A DNA stretch of 64,000 nt from Candidatus Onthocola gallistercoris (GTDB taxonomy: Bacteria; Bacillota; Clostridia; Lachnospirales; Lachnospiraceae): positions 29,242 to 93,241 of the forward strand of contig DVLT01000042.1 of NCBI GenBank assembly GCA_018715345.1, read 5' to 3'. The position numbers were made by a program, and so were the translations under genes. Positions 24,504-32,418 of this stretch are shown in pieces. Below the pieces are notes generated by a model. The model was not told the DNA's origin. It made no database searches and saw nothing but the letters and a program-made list of their open reading frames with translations. Position 1 is the stretch's first letter. Every line of letters begins with the position of its first letter.

Positions 24504-25202
24504 TCAGTCTCCTTTATGATAATTTCTTGAGCCAAAAATTCCGGTCCCCACACGAACCAGGGTAGCCCCTTCTTCGATCGCCACTTCGTAATCGCCGGTC
24601 ATACCCATTGACAAAACACTCATAGTAACATTATCAATGTTTTTTCTTTCTATGTCAACTGCTAATTGTTTCAAATTTTTAAAATAGACCCGATTATCCT
24701 CCGGATCATCCGTATAAGGCGCTACGGTCATGAGACCGCGGATATGGATACCGGGGAGTGTGGATATATCCTGGATCAGCTGAGCTGTTTCCTCTGTATC
24801 CATACCAAATTTACTTTCCTCTTCCGCCACGTTGACTTCGATCAGTATATCTACTTCCACATTCTTTTTAACAGCTTCTTTACTGATCTGTTCAGCCAGA
24901 CGCAGGGAATCAACGGAGTGGATCAGTTTCACTTTATCTACGATATATTTTACTTTATTTCTCTGCAGATGACCGATCATATGCCAATTCAGAGGCTGAG
25001 CGATCGTTTCATATTTCTCGGTCAGTTCTTGGACTTTGTTTTCACCGAAATCCACGATTCCTGTCTCCATGGCTTCGTAAATATCGCTCACCGGCTTGGT
25101 CTTACTGACTGCGATCAATGTCACTTCCTTTGGATCCCGGCCCGCTCTGCGGCATGCTGCTGCGATTTTTTCCCGAACCTGTTCAATATTTTCTTTGATC
25201 AT
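24504..25202 (-). CDS. YggS family PLP-binding protein
   Basis: The 232-residue protein is the bacterial PLP homeostasis protein (PLPBP/YggS). The PLP lysine is in LIAVSKTKPVSDI (~residue 35), and the phosphate-binding GMTGDYEVAIEEGAT lies near 200. It carries PLP and affects amino-acid pools without known catalysis. It begins the conserved yggS-sepF-yggT-ylmH-divIVA run, two bases before sepF. Confidence 0.94.
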   Translation of the reverse strand: MIKENIEQVREKIAAACRRAGRDPKEVTLIAVSKTKPVSDIYEAMETGIVDFGENKVQELTEKYETIAQPLNWHMIGHLQRNKVKYIVDKVKLIHSVDSLRLAEQISKEAVKKNVEVDILIEVNVAEEESKFGMDTEETAQLIQDISTLPGIHIRGLMTVAPYTDDPEDNRVYFKNLKQLAVDIERKNIDNVTMSVLSMGMTGDYEVAIEEGATLVRVGTGIFGSRNYHKGD

Positions 25203-25215
25203 AGAAATTCATCTC

Positions 25216-26616
25216 CTAATATACAATCTGGTTTTCCGCCACGGAATCACCGTTAAGGACAATGTTGTCGTAAAGAGTCACACTATAGTTCAGATTTTCC
25301 TGAACGATACAGTAATCACCGTTTTGGTAAAGTACATTCACGATTTCAAACTGGGCATAACCTTTATTGACATTATATACTCCATCCAGCTGGCTGGTGG
25401 CGCCGATACGGTAACGGGTATCCTCCCCATTCTCGTTTGTACCGACTTTTCCGATATAATCCCCCAGGCTAAAGTCATCTGTGCTCACATAGAAATAATT
25501 GTCATCCTGATAATATACGGCATCTGTCCGGAAGTCGGCCACTGTCTCCCCATCTTCATTGATCCTTTCGCAATAAAAACCGTATTCATAGGAAGTATTG
25601 TCCTCGATCAGATATTGGATGGGAATCTGATAAAAATCTTTTTTGACAAGGGAAGAAACCGGCAGCTTCAGTCCCTCGGCTTCATCATAGATGATCTCGA
25701 TGTCCACATACCGTTCGGCAATGTATCGGACCATATATTCATTTGTTGTCAATATGGCATAGATCCCATCGTCCTTTCTGAGGATCTCCACATCCGCGCT
25801 AGTCTGGATATTTTCCCTGGAAAAGACCATGTCAACGGACCCCAGTTCTTCCAAACGGCTGGCTTCCTCTTCTGTAACTTGGATGCCGATACTCCATTGG
25901 CTGCTGTGGACGATCTTATAAGCCGGTTCTCCACTCTGGATATAAGTATAAGGATCAGTCTGCTGCTTTTCGTGACCGCTGTCATTAAAAGTCTCTGCAG
26001 TAAGATTATCTTTTGTCAGTCCTTCCATGCCATCGTAGCAGTAGGAAATGATCCCGCTCCGATCAGTGGTGACAACAGAGCCGGAGGCTGCCTGACTTCC
26101 GGCCGCTTCATAGGCTTCGATCTTTGCAGCACTTAAAAACTCTGTGGATAAGCTTTGGAGCTGATATTGGAGCGAGTATATCTGGGCATATTCACTATCG
26201 CTGTAATTTGCGCCAAAAACAGAGACAGCATCCCGGATCTGACTGTAATTTCCCGCAGAGGAGGTGTCCACAGTCACTGTTTCTGCGGATGCATCGGGAG
26301 CCTGGCTGCTCAAAAGATAGACGTTTCCGTCCACCGCGACTTTTTCTCCCTCACCGATATAATAGTTGATGTAACCGCTTCCGGTGGCGTTGACAACTTC
26401 TTCGTCTCGCAGACAAACCCCGGTATAATGGGAACTGTCCACAATGCTTCCGGATTCCACCCGGACCACCGCTATGGACGGCTTAAAAAGGTTTGCGACC
26501 ACGGTAATGGTCAGATATATGAAAATGATCCCAAAGATCACAAAACCGATATTCAGTTTAAACTTATGTTTTGATTTTGGCGTCTTATCATTTGCTGTAT
26601 TCGTCTGCTCTGTCAT
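25216..26616 (-). CDS. HlyD-like membrane adaptor protein
   Basis: The ATG at 26616 has AGAGGTG six bases upstream, giving 466 residues. A short basic N-terminus and one membrane helix (~20-40) are followed by a biotinyl-lipoyl-like hairpin region (VESGSIVDSSHYTGVCLRDEE ...) and mixed-sheet domains, the build of HlyD/MFP adaptors. No ABC, RND or MFS partner is adjacent. The gene overlaps the radical SAM gene by 29 bases and precedes yggS. In this position it may serve envelope or division functions; that is a guess. Confidence 0.7.
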   Translation of the reverse strand: MTEQTNTANDKTPKSKHKFKLNIGFVIFGIIFIYLTITVVANLFKPSIAVVRVESGSIVDSSHYTGVCLRDEEVVNATGSGYINYYIGEGEKVAVDGNVYLLSSQAPDASAETVTVDTSSAGNYSQIRDAVSVFGANYSDSEYAQIYSLQYQLQSLSTEFLSAAKIEAYEAAGSQAASGSVVTTDRSGIISYCYDGMEGLTKDNLTAETFNDSGHEKQQTDPYTYIQSGEPAYKIVHSSQWSIGIQVTEEEASRLEELGSVDMVFSRENIQTSADVEILRKDDGIYAILTTNEYMVRYIAERYVDIEIIYDEAEGLKLPVSSLVKKDFYQIPIQYLIEDNTSYEYGFYCERINEDGETVADFRTDAVYYQDDNYFYVSTDDFSLGDYIGKVGTNENGEDTRYRIGATSQLDGVYNVNKGYAQFEIVNVLYQNGDYCIVQENLNYSVTLYDNIVLNGDSVAENQIVY

Positions 26617-27562
26617 TGAAAACACCTCTTAATCCACTGCCATTTCTGTAGTGATAACATTTTCCCTGATAGCTGTCTGATGATTCCAGAAAAGACAGAA
26701 ATTCGTCCTGAAGTTTCCACCAGCTTGTTCCCCAGTTGGAGAACAGGGAGTCCTCTTCCGGGATCCTTGAAAACAGACGTTCCACACTGATATCCGGAGA
26801 AAGGTATTCAAGAAAAAGTTTGAGCCGCTCGTAATAATCTTCCTTTGTCCCCGGATCCAGGCGGCCGTTTGCATACTCTTCTGCCATGACGGTCCCCTTA
26901 GCAATATAGAGAGAATGGATTTTGACAAGCGTAGTTCCCAGCACTGAGATCAGTTTTGCAGTCTCCACACAATCTCTGAGGCTGTCGCCTGGAAGATTTA
27001 AGATCACATGGGTACAGGTTGAAAAACCATAAGGCGCGATGCGGAGCATGGCATCGACATATTCCGCAAGGCCATGTCCGCGGCGTACCGTGTCCAGTGT
27101 ATGATAATTGGCCGTCTGAAGTCCCAGTTCGATGCAGATGTGGACGTTATTTTCTTCGGCCAATCCAGCCAGGACCTTAAGATAACTGTCGGCTATGCAG
27201 TCTGGACGGGTCGATATGGCCAATTCGACCACATCCTCTGTACAGGCTGCCGCCTGCATGTACTGGCGGAACTGGAAAAGGGGCATGAACGTATTTGTAT
27301 AATTCTGGAAATAGGCAATGAACTTCTCAGCCTTATACCTGCGGCGAATGAGATCTCGGGATGTTTCCAACTGTCTTTCAACGGAAACAGAGGCCGGCAT
27401 GGCTTCAAAGCCGGTTCCTTTTTCTGAACAGAAAGTACATCCGCCATCTTCTGTCCGGTTTGGACAGGTTATGGGGAGATTGACCGGAAGTTTGTAAACT
27501 TTTGTTCCATATGTTTTTTTTAAGTAATCCGAATATTTATAATATCTGTCTTTCCCTTTCAT
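26588..27562 (-). CDS. TIGR01212 family radical SAM protein
   Basis: The 324-residue protein has the family's spaced cluster ligands, Cys33, Cys42 and Cys45 (CPNRTEDGGCTFC), followed by a radical SAM barrel and the C-terminal part typical of YhcC/YtqA. The substrate is unknown. It begins the long minus-strand transcript leading through the HlyD-like gene to divIVA. A TATAAT-like -10 lies at 27571-27576 on the minus strand without a good -35. Confidence 0.87.
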   Translation of the reverse strand: MKGKDRYYKYSDYLKKTYGTKVYKLPVNLPITCPNRTEDGGCTFCSEKGTGFEAMPASVSVERQLETSRDLIRRRYKAEKFIAYFQNYTNTFMPLFQFRQYMQAAACTEDVVELAISTRPDCIADSYLKVLAGLAEENNVHICIELGLQTANYHTLDTVRRGHGLAEYVDAMLRIAPYGFSTCTHVILNLPGDSLRDCVETAKLISVLGTTLVKIHSLYIAKGTVMAEEYANGRLDPGTKEDYYERLKLFLEYLSPDISVERLFSRIPEEDSLFSNWGTSWWKLQDEFLSFLESSDSYQGKCYHYRNGSGLRGVFNDRADEYSK

Positions 27563-27671
27563 ATCTTAACTATTATAGCTGTTTTGACCGGATATTTAAA
27601 GGGCAATTTCAATAAAATGTATAATTTATAAACTTTTGCAGATACTTAAAGACAGTAGGAGGTAAGAAAAG

Positions 27672-27875
27672 ATGGAAAAAAACTGGTTAGATGTTCTGGC
27701 TCTGATTTTGATCATTATCGGCGCCATCAACTGGGGACTTATCGGTTTCTTCAATCTGGACGTGATTTCCCTTCTCTTTGGAAGTCTTTCCATGATCACC
27801 CGGATCATCTATGCTATTGTGGGCATTGCCGGTGTCTATTCGATCGTATTGTTCTGGAAACTGCGTTCCGAATAA
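27672..27875 (+). CDS. DUF378 small membrane protein
   Basis: The 67-residue protein has two membrane helices around the conserved IIGAINWGLIGFFNLDVI and ends with a basic tail. It belongs to DUF378 (YuzA in Bacillus), of unknown function. It is a lone gene between divergent and convergent neighbours, with an AGGAGG ribosome site and a terminator eight bases after its stop. Confidence 0.88.
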   Translation: MEKNWLDVLALILIIIGAINWGLIGFFNLDVISLLFGSLSMITRIIYAIVGIAGVYSIVLFWKLRSE

Positions 27876-27882
27876 CAGTAAA

Positions 27883-27908
27883 GGGGCTTATGTTGTTACA
27901 TAAGCCCC
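27883..27908. terminator. terminator after the DUF378 gene
   Basis: GGGGCTTATG / CATAAGCCCC (27883-27892 and 27899-27908) with a 6-base loop and a modest T-rich end. It may also end the minus-strand P-loop gene transcript. Confidence 0.72.
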
Positions 27909-27943
27909 TGCTGTTTAAATTAAAATAAGTTAAGTGATGATCA

Positions 27944-28363
27944 TCATAAGGAAATAATGATGTTATCTCTAAATTCTTCCGGCAAAGTGTCGGCATCCAT
28001 CGATATACTGATAACGAAATTAACATTGAACTTGGATGAAATGTCATTCAGCTTGGAAAGAACATAACCTACATAGTCATCCGTAACAGAAGAAATAGTG
28101 AGGAAACTGTCCAGATACATGGCCTCCAGGTCGTGATCCTGTGAGATCAGTCCGCAGACAAAACCAAGAAACGCATCATATGTATCCAGTGGATAATCGC
28201 TGGTATTGATCAGGCGAATCTTATTACTCAGTTCAAACATGTGTTTAATATTTTTATCAAGATAGACAACATTGCCTGTTGCTTCTTTAACATTCTCGTT
28301 CGCCTTCTGGATCAAATATTTTGTTTTTCCTTTACCTTTAACACCTGATATGATCTGTATCAT
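27944..28363 (-). CDS. small P-loop protein of unknown function
   Basis: The 139-residue protein begins with a strand and a Walker A motif SGVKGKGKTK (residues 6-15). Later hydrophobic strands include LEAMYLDSFL and NVNFVISISMDA. There is no clear Walker B with a catalytic Glu, and the protein is half the size of most P-loop ATPases. It could be a minimal nucleotide-binding fold; similar clostridial proteins are sometimes labelled PilT-like, which I cannot support. It is upstream of the carboxypeptidase gene on the same strand. Confidence 0.6.
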   Translation of the reverse strand: MIQIISGVKGKGKTKYLIQKANENVKEATGNVVYLDKNIKHMFELSNKIRLINTSDYPLDTYDAFLGFVCGLISQDHDLEAMYLDSFLTISSVTDDYVGYVLSKLNDISSKFNVNFVISISMDADTLPEEFRDNIIISL

Positions 28364-28449
28364 TAAAATCTCCTCCTCTATAAGTCCCTCGAATTTTCCG
28401 CATATCAGCTTATCCTCATTATAGTATAAAATGACTGAAAATTCAATGA

Positions 28450-29586
28450 CTAATTCGGGATTTTGTTTAACAGCTCATTCATTTCTGAATAAAGCATCTC
28501 GCCGCTGTCGGCACCCAAAATGACTGAAATAAAGCCTTCTCCGGCGGTATTCGTATCGTAAAGTATCAGACATCTTCCAGCCTGATCAGTGGTTCCCGTC
28601 TTGCCGCCGATGACACGTACACCCTCCGGATAGTCATAGTAATCCAGAAAATATTGATTTGTCGTTGTATAGTCTTCGGACACCGTCTGCCCGGAACCGT
28701 TTTTATAGGTAGCCGTATACTCGCTCTGCCGGATCGTGGAAACAAATTCCTCGTGTTTCAGACATTCATTGAACATCAGATAAATATCATAGGCGGATGT
28801 ATAATGATCATCATCGTGGAGGCCACTGGGATTGACAAAATGGGTATCCACACACCCCAGTTCACGGGCTCTCTGGTTCATCATTTCGCTGAAACCGTCA
28901 ATACTTCCGGCAATATGGATGGCCAGAGCATTCGCCGCATCATTGCCGCTCTGGATGAGGAGACCATTGAAAAGCTGTTCCACAGTCAGCACATCTCCCA
29001 CTTCCAGATAACAAAGCGTTGCTTCCGGTTCGGTTACCACCATGTCCTGGGTGAATGTGACTTCCTCGCTAAAGTCACAGTTCTCCAATGTGAGCAGGGC
29101 GGTCATGATCTTTGTGATGCTGGCCGGAGCCCGTCTCTCATAAATATTTTTACTGAAAAGGCTTTCATGACTGTCTATGCCTGCAAGAAGCGCTGAAGCG
29201 GAATCGATTTCCGGCTCTGCTTCTGCTTCTGTTTCTGTTGTAGATTCTCCACTGTCTGTTTCTGCCATCAAAACACTGCTCTCCGTCTCGTAGACAGTTG
29301 TATCGCTTTCCGTTTCATAGGATTCACTGTCCGGGGAAGTATCGGCAGGGGTGTCCGATCCTCCGGTACTTTCCTGAACGCTGAGGGCTACTCCTTCCTT
29401 TGGAAAGATGGCCAGTGAAGAGGCAAAGAAATCTAAAGCCTGATTCTGACTGCTGCTCAACAAAGAAGATTTATCAGACAAAGTGGTATCTGTATAAGAT
29501 TTTATCAGAGAGCCTGAAGAGGCGCATCCGGTCAACGCCACCACAAGGCCCATGGCACAGCACAAGACCGCGTGTTTCTTTTTCAT
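28450..29586 (-). CDS. D-alanyl-D-alanine carboxypeptidase, lipoprotein form
   Basis: The 378-residue protein is peptidase S11 (PBP5-like). It has a lipobox LTGC (Cys21), an acidic Ser/Thr/Glu-rich stretch at ~75-130, catalytic Ser156 and Lys159 (PASITK), the SGN motif at Ser213 and KTGTT at Lys330. It trims the terminal D-Ala of peptidoglycan stems. Unlike DacA it appears lipid-anchored at its N-terminus and stops soon after the catalytic domain, with no C-terminal amphipathic anchor. It sits next to rodA-, min- and mre-type genes. Confidence 0.9.
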   Translation of the reverse strand: MKKKHAVLCCAMGLVVALTGCASSGSLIKSYTDTTLSDKSSLLSSSQNQALDFFASSLAIFPKEGVALSVQESTGGSDTPADTSPDSESYETESDTTVYETESSVLMAETDSGESTTETEAEAEPEIDSASALLAGIDSHESLFSKNIYERRAPASITKIMTALLTLENCDFSEEVTFTQDMVVTEPEATLCYLEVGDVLTVEQLFNGLLIQSGNDAANALAIHIAGSIDGFSEMMNQRARELGCVDTHFVNPSGLHDDDHYTSAYDIYLMFNECLKHEEFVSTIRQSEYTATYKNGSGQTVSEDYTTTNQYFLDYYDYPEGVRVIGGKTGTTDQAGRCLILYDTNTAGEGFISVILGADSGEMLYSEMNELLNKIPN

Positions 29587-29596
29587 AATTCATCAC

Positions 29597-29992
29597 CTAT
29601 TTGTAAAATTCTCTCCATGCCAGATCGCCCCGATCCAGTGCCTTGATCAGAAGTTCCGCTGTGGCCAGATTGGTAGCAATGGGAATATTGCGGCTGTCGC
29701 ACAGTTGGACAATGGCGTGGACATCCGGTTCGTGGGATAAAGACGTCTTTGGATCCCTGAGGAAGATGACCAAGTCCACATCATTGTGTTCGATCTGAGC
29801 GCCCAACTGCTGCTCGCCGCCAAGATGTCCGGCCAGATATTTGTGAACGTTCAGATTCGTTGCCTCTTCGATCAGTCTTCCTGTCGTACCTGTGGCATAC
29901 AGTTCATTTTTGGCCAAAATAGCCCTGTAAGCGATACAGAAATTCTGCATCAGTTTTTTCTTTGAATCATGTGCGATCAAACCTATTTTCAT
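29597..29992 (-). CDS. mgsA: methylglyoxal synthase
   Basis: The 131-residue protein shows the family signatures IGLIAHDSKK, ATGTTGRLIE, and HLGGEQQLGAQI, then IFLRDP. It converts dihydroxyacetone phosphate to methylglyoxal as a phosphate-starvation bypass of glycolysis. Its neighbour rodA is a common genomic partner in clostridia. Confidence 0.95.
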   Translation of the reverse strand: MKIGLIAHDSKKKLMQNFCIAYRAILAKNELYATGTTGRLIEEATNLNVHKYLAGHLGGEQQLGAQIEHNDVDLVIFLRDPKTSLSHEPDVHAIVQLCDSRNIPIATNLATAELLIKALDRGDLAWREFYK

Positions 29993-29998
29993 ACCCCG

Positions 29999-31135
29999 TT
30001 ACCTCCTGCTTCTTTGTAAACCTATATTTATAACAAGCCCAATACCTATCATATTACTTAGCAGCGCGCTCAATCCGTAGCTGATGAACGGCAGGGGAAG
30101 CCCTGTATTCGGCAGCAGCCCGGTGGCAACGCCAATGTTGACAAATGTCTGAAAACCGATCATGGAACCAACGCCTGCCGCGATCAGCCGGCCGGTCATG
30201 GATGTGGCATTCTGGGCCACACGGAAACATTGAAATACGATCAGCGCCAATAAGATGATGGTGATGCAGCTGCCGATAAATCCCAGCTCTTCACCCACGA
30301 CAGAAAAGATAAAGTCTGTCTGCTGCTCGGATATAAAGTTTCCGCCCTTGACGGAAGTGATCGTATTATTGTTCAGCCCTTTTCCAGCGAGCATACCGGA
30401 ACCGATGGCCATGACCGAATTGTATTGCTGGTTGGCTGTGGTCAGCTGATAAGCTTCCGGATTCAGGAAAGCCAGGATCCGGTTCAGCTGGTATCCGTGG
30501 AGCAGTATCTGAAAGGGCTGCTGGATATACCAGACGAGAAAAGCGCCCACGGGCACGATACACAGTAAAACCTTACCGATGAATCTATAACTGAGTCCGC
30601 CCACAAAGATCATAACGATAAACAGAAAGATATAGACCAATGTGGTGGAAAGATTCGGTTCCTTGTAGATCAAAAATACGGGAATCATATACAACAGTCC
30701 AAACCACAGCAAAGTCCGCAGACGGCTGATGGAATCCCTGTGATCGGCTATAAGTTTTGCGAGAAACAGTATCATGATGATCTTACAAAATTCACTTGGC
30801 TGGATCGTACCCAACGGCCCGAGGGAAAACCATCGTCTGGCATTATTGACGGTGACACCGAAAAGCAGGACGGCCAGTAACATCAATATGCCGAAGAAAT
30901 ACAGTGGCCATTGAAAATTCAGGATAAAATTATAATCGATCAAAGATACGATCACCAGGGCGATAAAACCGACGATAAATCCAAAAATCTGACGGCTGGC
31001 AAATCCGTCGGCAGCACTATTGATGACCAGGATGCCTAAAATGGAGGCAGCGATCACAAGTATGACCAGGCGGAAATTGTACTGTTTCATATTGTAGTTA
31101 AATAAATGTAATCTGGGGTATAGACGTTTGTTCAT
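29999..31135 (-). CDS. rodA: FtsW/RodA/SpoVE family peptidoglycan glycosyltransferase
   Basis: The ATG at 31135 overlaps the minE stop (TAATG), with AAGGTG eight bases upstream; this gives 378 residues. About ten membrane helices carry SEDS signatures such as QPSEFCKIIMILFLAK and the C-terminal ATGLLPNTGLPLPFISYG. With MreBCD and PBP2 nearby, a RodA role in elongation is more likely than FtsW. The partner PBP2 is encoded at 32419-35226. Confidence 0.88.
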   Translation of the reverse strand: MNKRLYPRLHLFNYNMKQYNFRLVILVIAASILGILVINSAADGFASRQIFGFIVGFIALVIVSLIDYNFILNFQWPLYFFGILMLLAVLLFGVTVNNARRWFSLGPLGTIQPSEFCKIIMILFLAKLIADHRDSISRLRTLLWFGLLYMIPVFLIYKEPNLSTTLVYIFLFIVMIFVGGLSYRFIGKVLLCIVPVGAFLVWYIQQPFQILLHGYQLNRILAFLNPEAYQLTTANQQYNSVMAIGSGMLAGKGLNNNTITSVKGGNFISEQQTDFIFSVVGEELGFIGSCITIILLALIVFQCFRVAQNATSMTGRLIAAGVGSMIGFQTFVNIGVATGLLPNTGLPLPFISYGLSALLSNMIGIGLVINIGLQRSRR

Positions 31136-31422
31136 TAGCAAATCACCTTATTTATATCTTTAAACGGTACCCGGGCGACTACAGCCGGATGATTTTCTCC
31201 GGTTTTTTCGTCCGGTCTTTGTACGATGGATACTTCCAGATGTTCCTTGTCCACATCCATATACTTGGATAATACCTGTACAATATCTGTTTTTATACTA
31301 TTGATCAGTTCCGATGAGCAGTCTGCCCTGTCGGAGACTAAAAGAACTTTCAAACGTTTTTTTGCTATTTCTCCGGAACGTTTTCTGTGAAACCAATGGA
31401 ACAGACGCATGTTTCTTCTCAC
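31135..31422 (-). CDS. minE: cell division topological specificity factor MinE
   Basis: The 95-residue protein has the MinD-binding part near the N-terminus (AKKRLKVLLVSDRADCSSEL) and the dimerisation domain after ~45. MinE drives MinD oscillation to place the septum at mid-cell. It directly follows minD; DivIVA is also encoded in this window, so both polar systems coexist. Confidence 0.92.
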   Translation of the reverse strand: MRRNMRLFHWFHRKRSGEIAKKRLKVLLVSDRADCSSELINSIKTDIVQVLSKYMDVDKEHLEVSIVQRPDEKTGENHPAVVARVPFKDINKVIC

Positions 31423-32214
31423 CTACCCGCGTGCAAAAAAATGTGTGAGGCGATGGAAAAAACCGCCTTGATAACGGGTTGCCAAAAGAGGAACGTTCTC
31501 TCCTGTGATCCGGAGACAGATATTCTGATAGGCCTGTCCGGCCATGGTATGTTTTCCAACAAGGGGTTCACCTTGATTGGTGGAAATGACCACGTTTTCA
31601 TCATCTGGGACAGCGCCGATCAGATCCACGGAAAGGATGTCCACGATATCTTCCAGGGACATCATATCGCCTGTCCGGATCATATCGAACCGGATACGGT
31701 TGACAATCAGTTCCATCTGACGTATATGGCTGGCCTGTAATAGACCGATGATCCGATCTGCGTCCCGGATGGCAGACACCTCTGGGGTCGTGACGATCAG
31801 CGCCCGGTCTGCGCCTGCGATGGCATTGCGGAATCCCTGTTCGATACCGGCTGGGCAGTCAAGGAGGATATAATCGAAATCCTCTTTCATCTGCTCCACC
31901 AGTTTTTTCATCTGTTCCGGCGAAACGCTGGTCTTATCCCGTGTCTGCGCCGAAGGGAGCAGAAAAAGGTTGGGATAACGTTTGTCACGGATCAAAGCCT
32001 GTTTCATACGGCAAGTACCTTCCACCACATCCACCAGGTTGTAGATGATCCTGTTTTCCAGTCCAAGGATCACGTCCAGGTTGCGCAGGCCGATATCCGT
32101 ATCCACAAGAGCCACCCGTTTATCCATACGGGCCAACCCCATTCCGATGTTGGCAGTGGACGTTGTCTTTCCAACACCGCCTTTTCCTGAGGTAACAACA
32201 ATAACTTCACACAT
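31423..32214 (-). CDS. minD: septum site-determining ATPase MinD
   Basis: The 263-residue protein has the deviant Walker A KGGVGKTTSTANIG, the Walker B region DYILLDCPAGIEQGF, and a C-terminal amphipathic membrane anchor (FFHRLTHFFARG). It recruits the division inhibitor MinC (not seen here) to the poles. Ribosome site GGAGGG precedes the ATG. Confidence 0.95.
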   Translation of the reverse strand: MCEVIVVTSGKGGVGKTTSTANIGMGLARMDKRVALVDTDIGLRNLDVILGLENRIIYNLVDVVEGTCRMKQALIRDKRYPNLFLLPSAQTRDKTSVSPEQMKKLVEQMKEDFDYILLDCPAGIEQGFRNAIAGADRALIVTTPEVSAIRDADRIIGLLQASHIRQMELIVNRIRFDMIRTGDMMSLEDIVDILSVDLIGAVPDDENVVISTNQGEPLVGKHTMAGQAYQNICLRITGENVPLLATRYQGGFFHRLTHFFARG

Positions 32215-32373
32215 AATGGCTTCCCTCCAATGAAAATGTTAAAAACGGCGGGGGATCCATCTGATGATATCATATCGGGAGACGATACAAAAGTCAAATC
32301 CGGATCGGCCGCTTTTTGGCTGATAGTTCCCTTTTTTCATTGGTATATCACACGCTTTTGTGGGAGTATTTTA

Positions 32374-32408
32374 CCGGAAAAGGCATGCAAAACGGATGCC
32401 TTTTCCGG
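32374..32408 (-). terminator. terminator after the PBP2 gene
   Basis: A perfect 13-bp inverted repeat CCGGAAAAGGCAT / ATGCCTTTTCCGG (32374-32386 and 32396-32408), 11 bases after the PBP2 stop on the minus strand, followed by a weak T-poor tail. It separates the mre-PBP2 operon from minD. Confidence 0.7.
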
Positions 32409-32418
32409 ATCATGAGCT

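Noticed and set aside
25096..26136. 346-codon plus-strand frame opposite yggS and the HlyD-like gene
   Set aside because: It is antisense to two well-supported genes, has no ribosome site, and its translation shows no recognisable domain.
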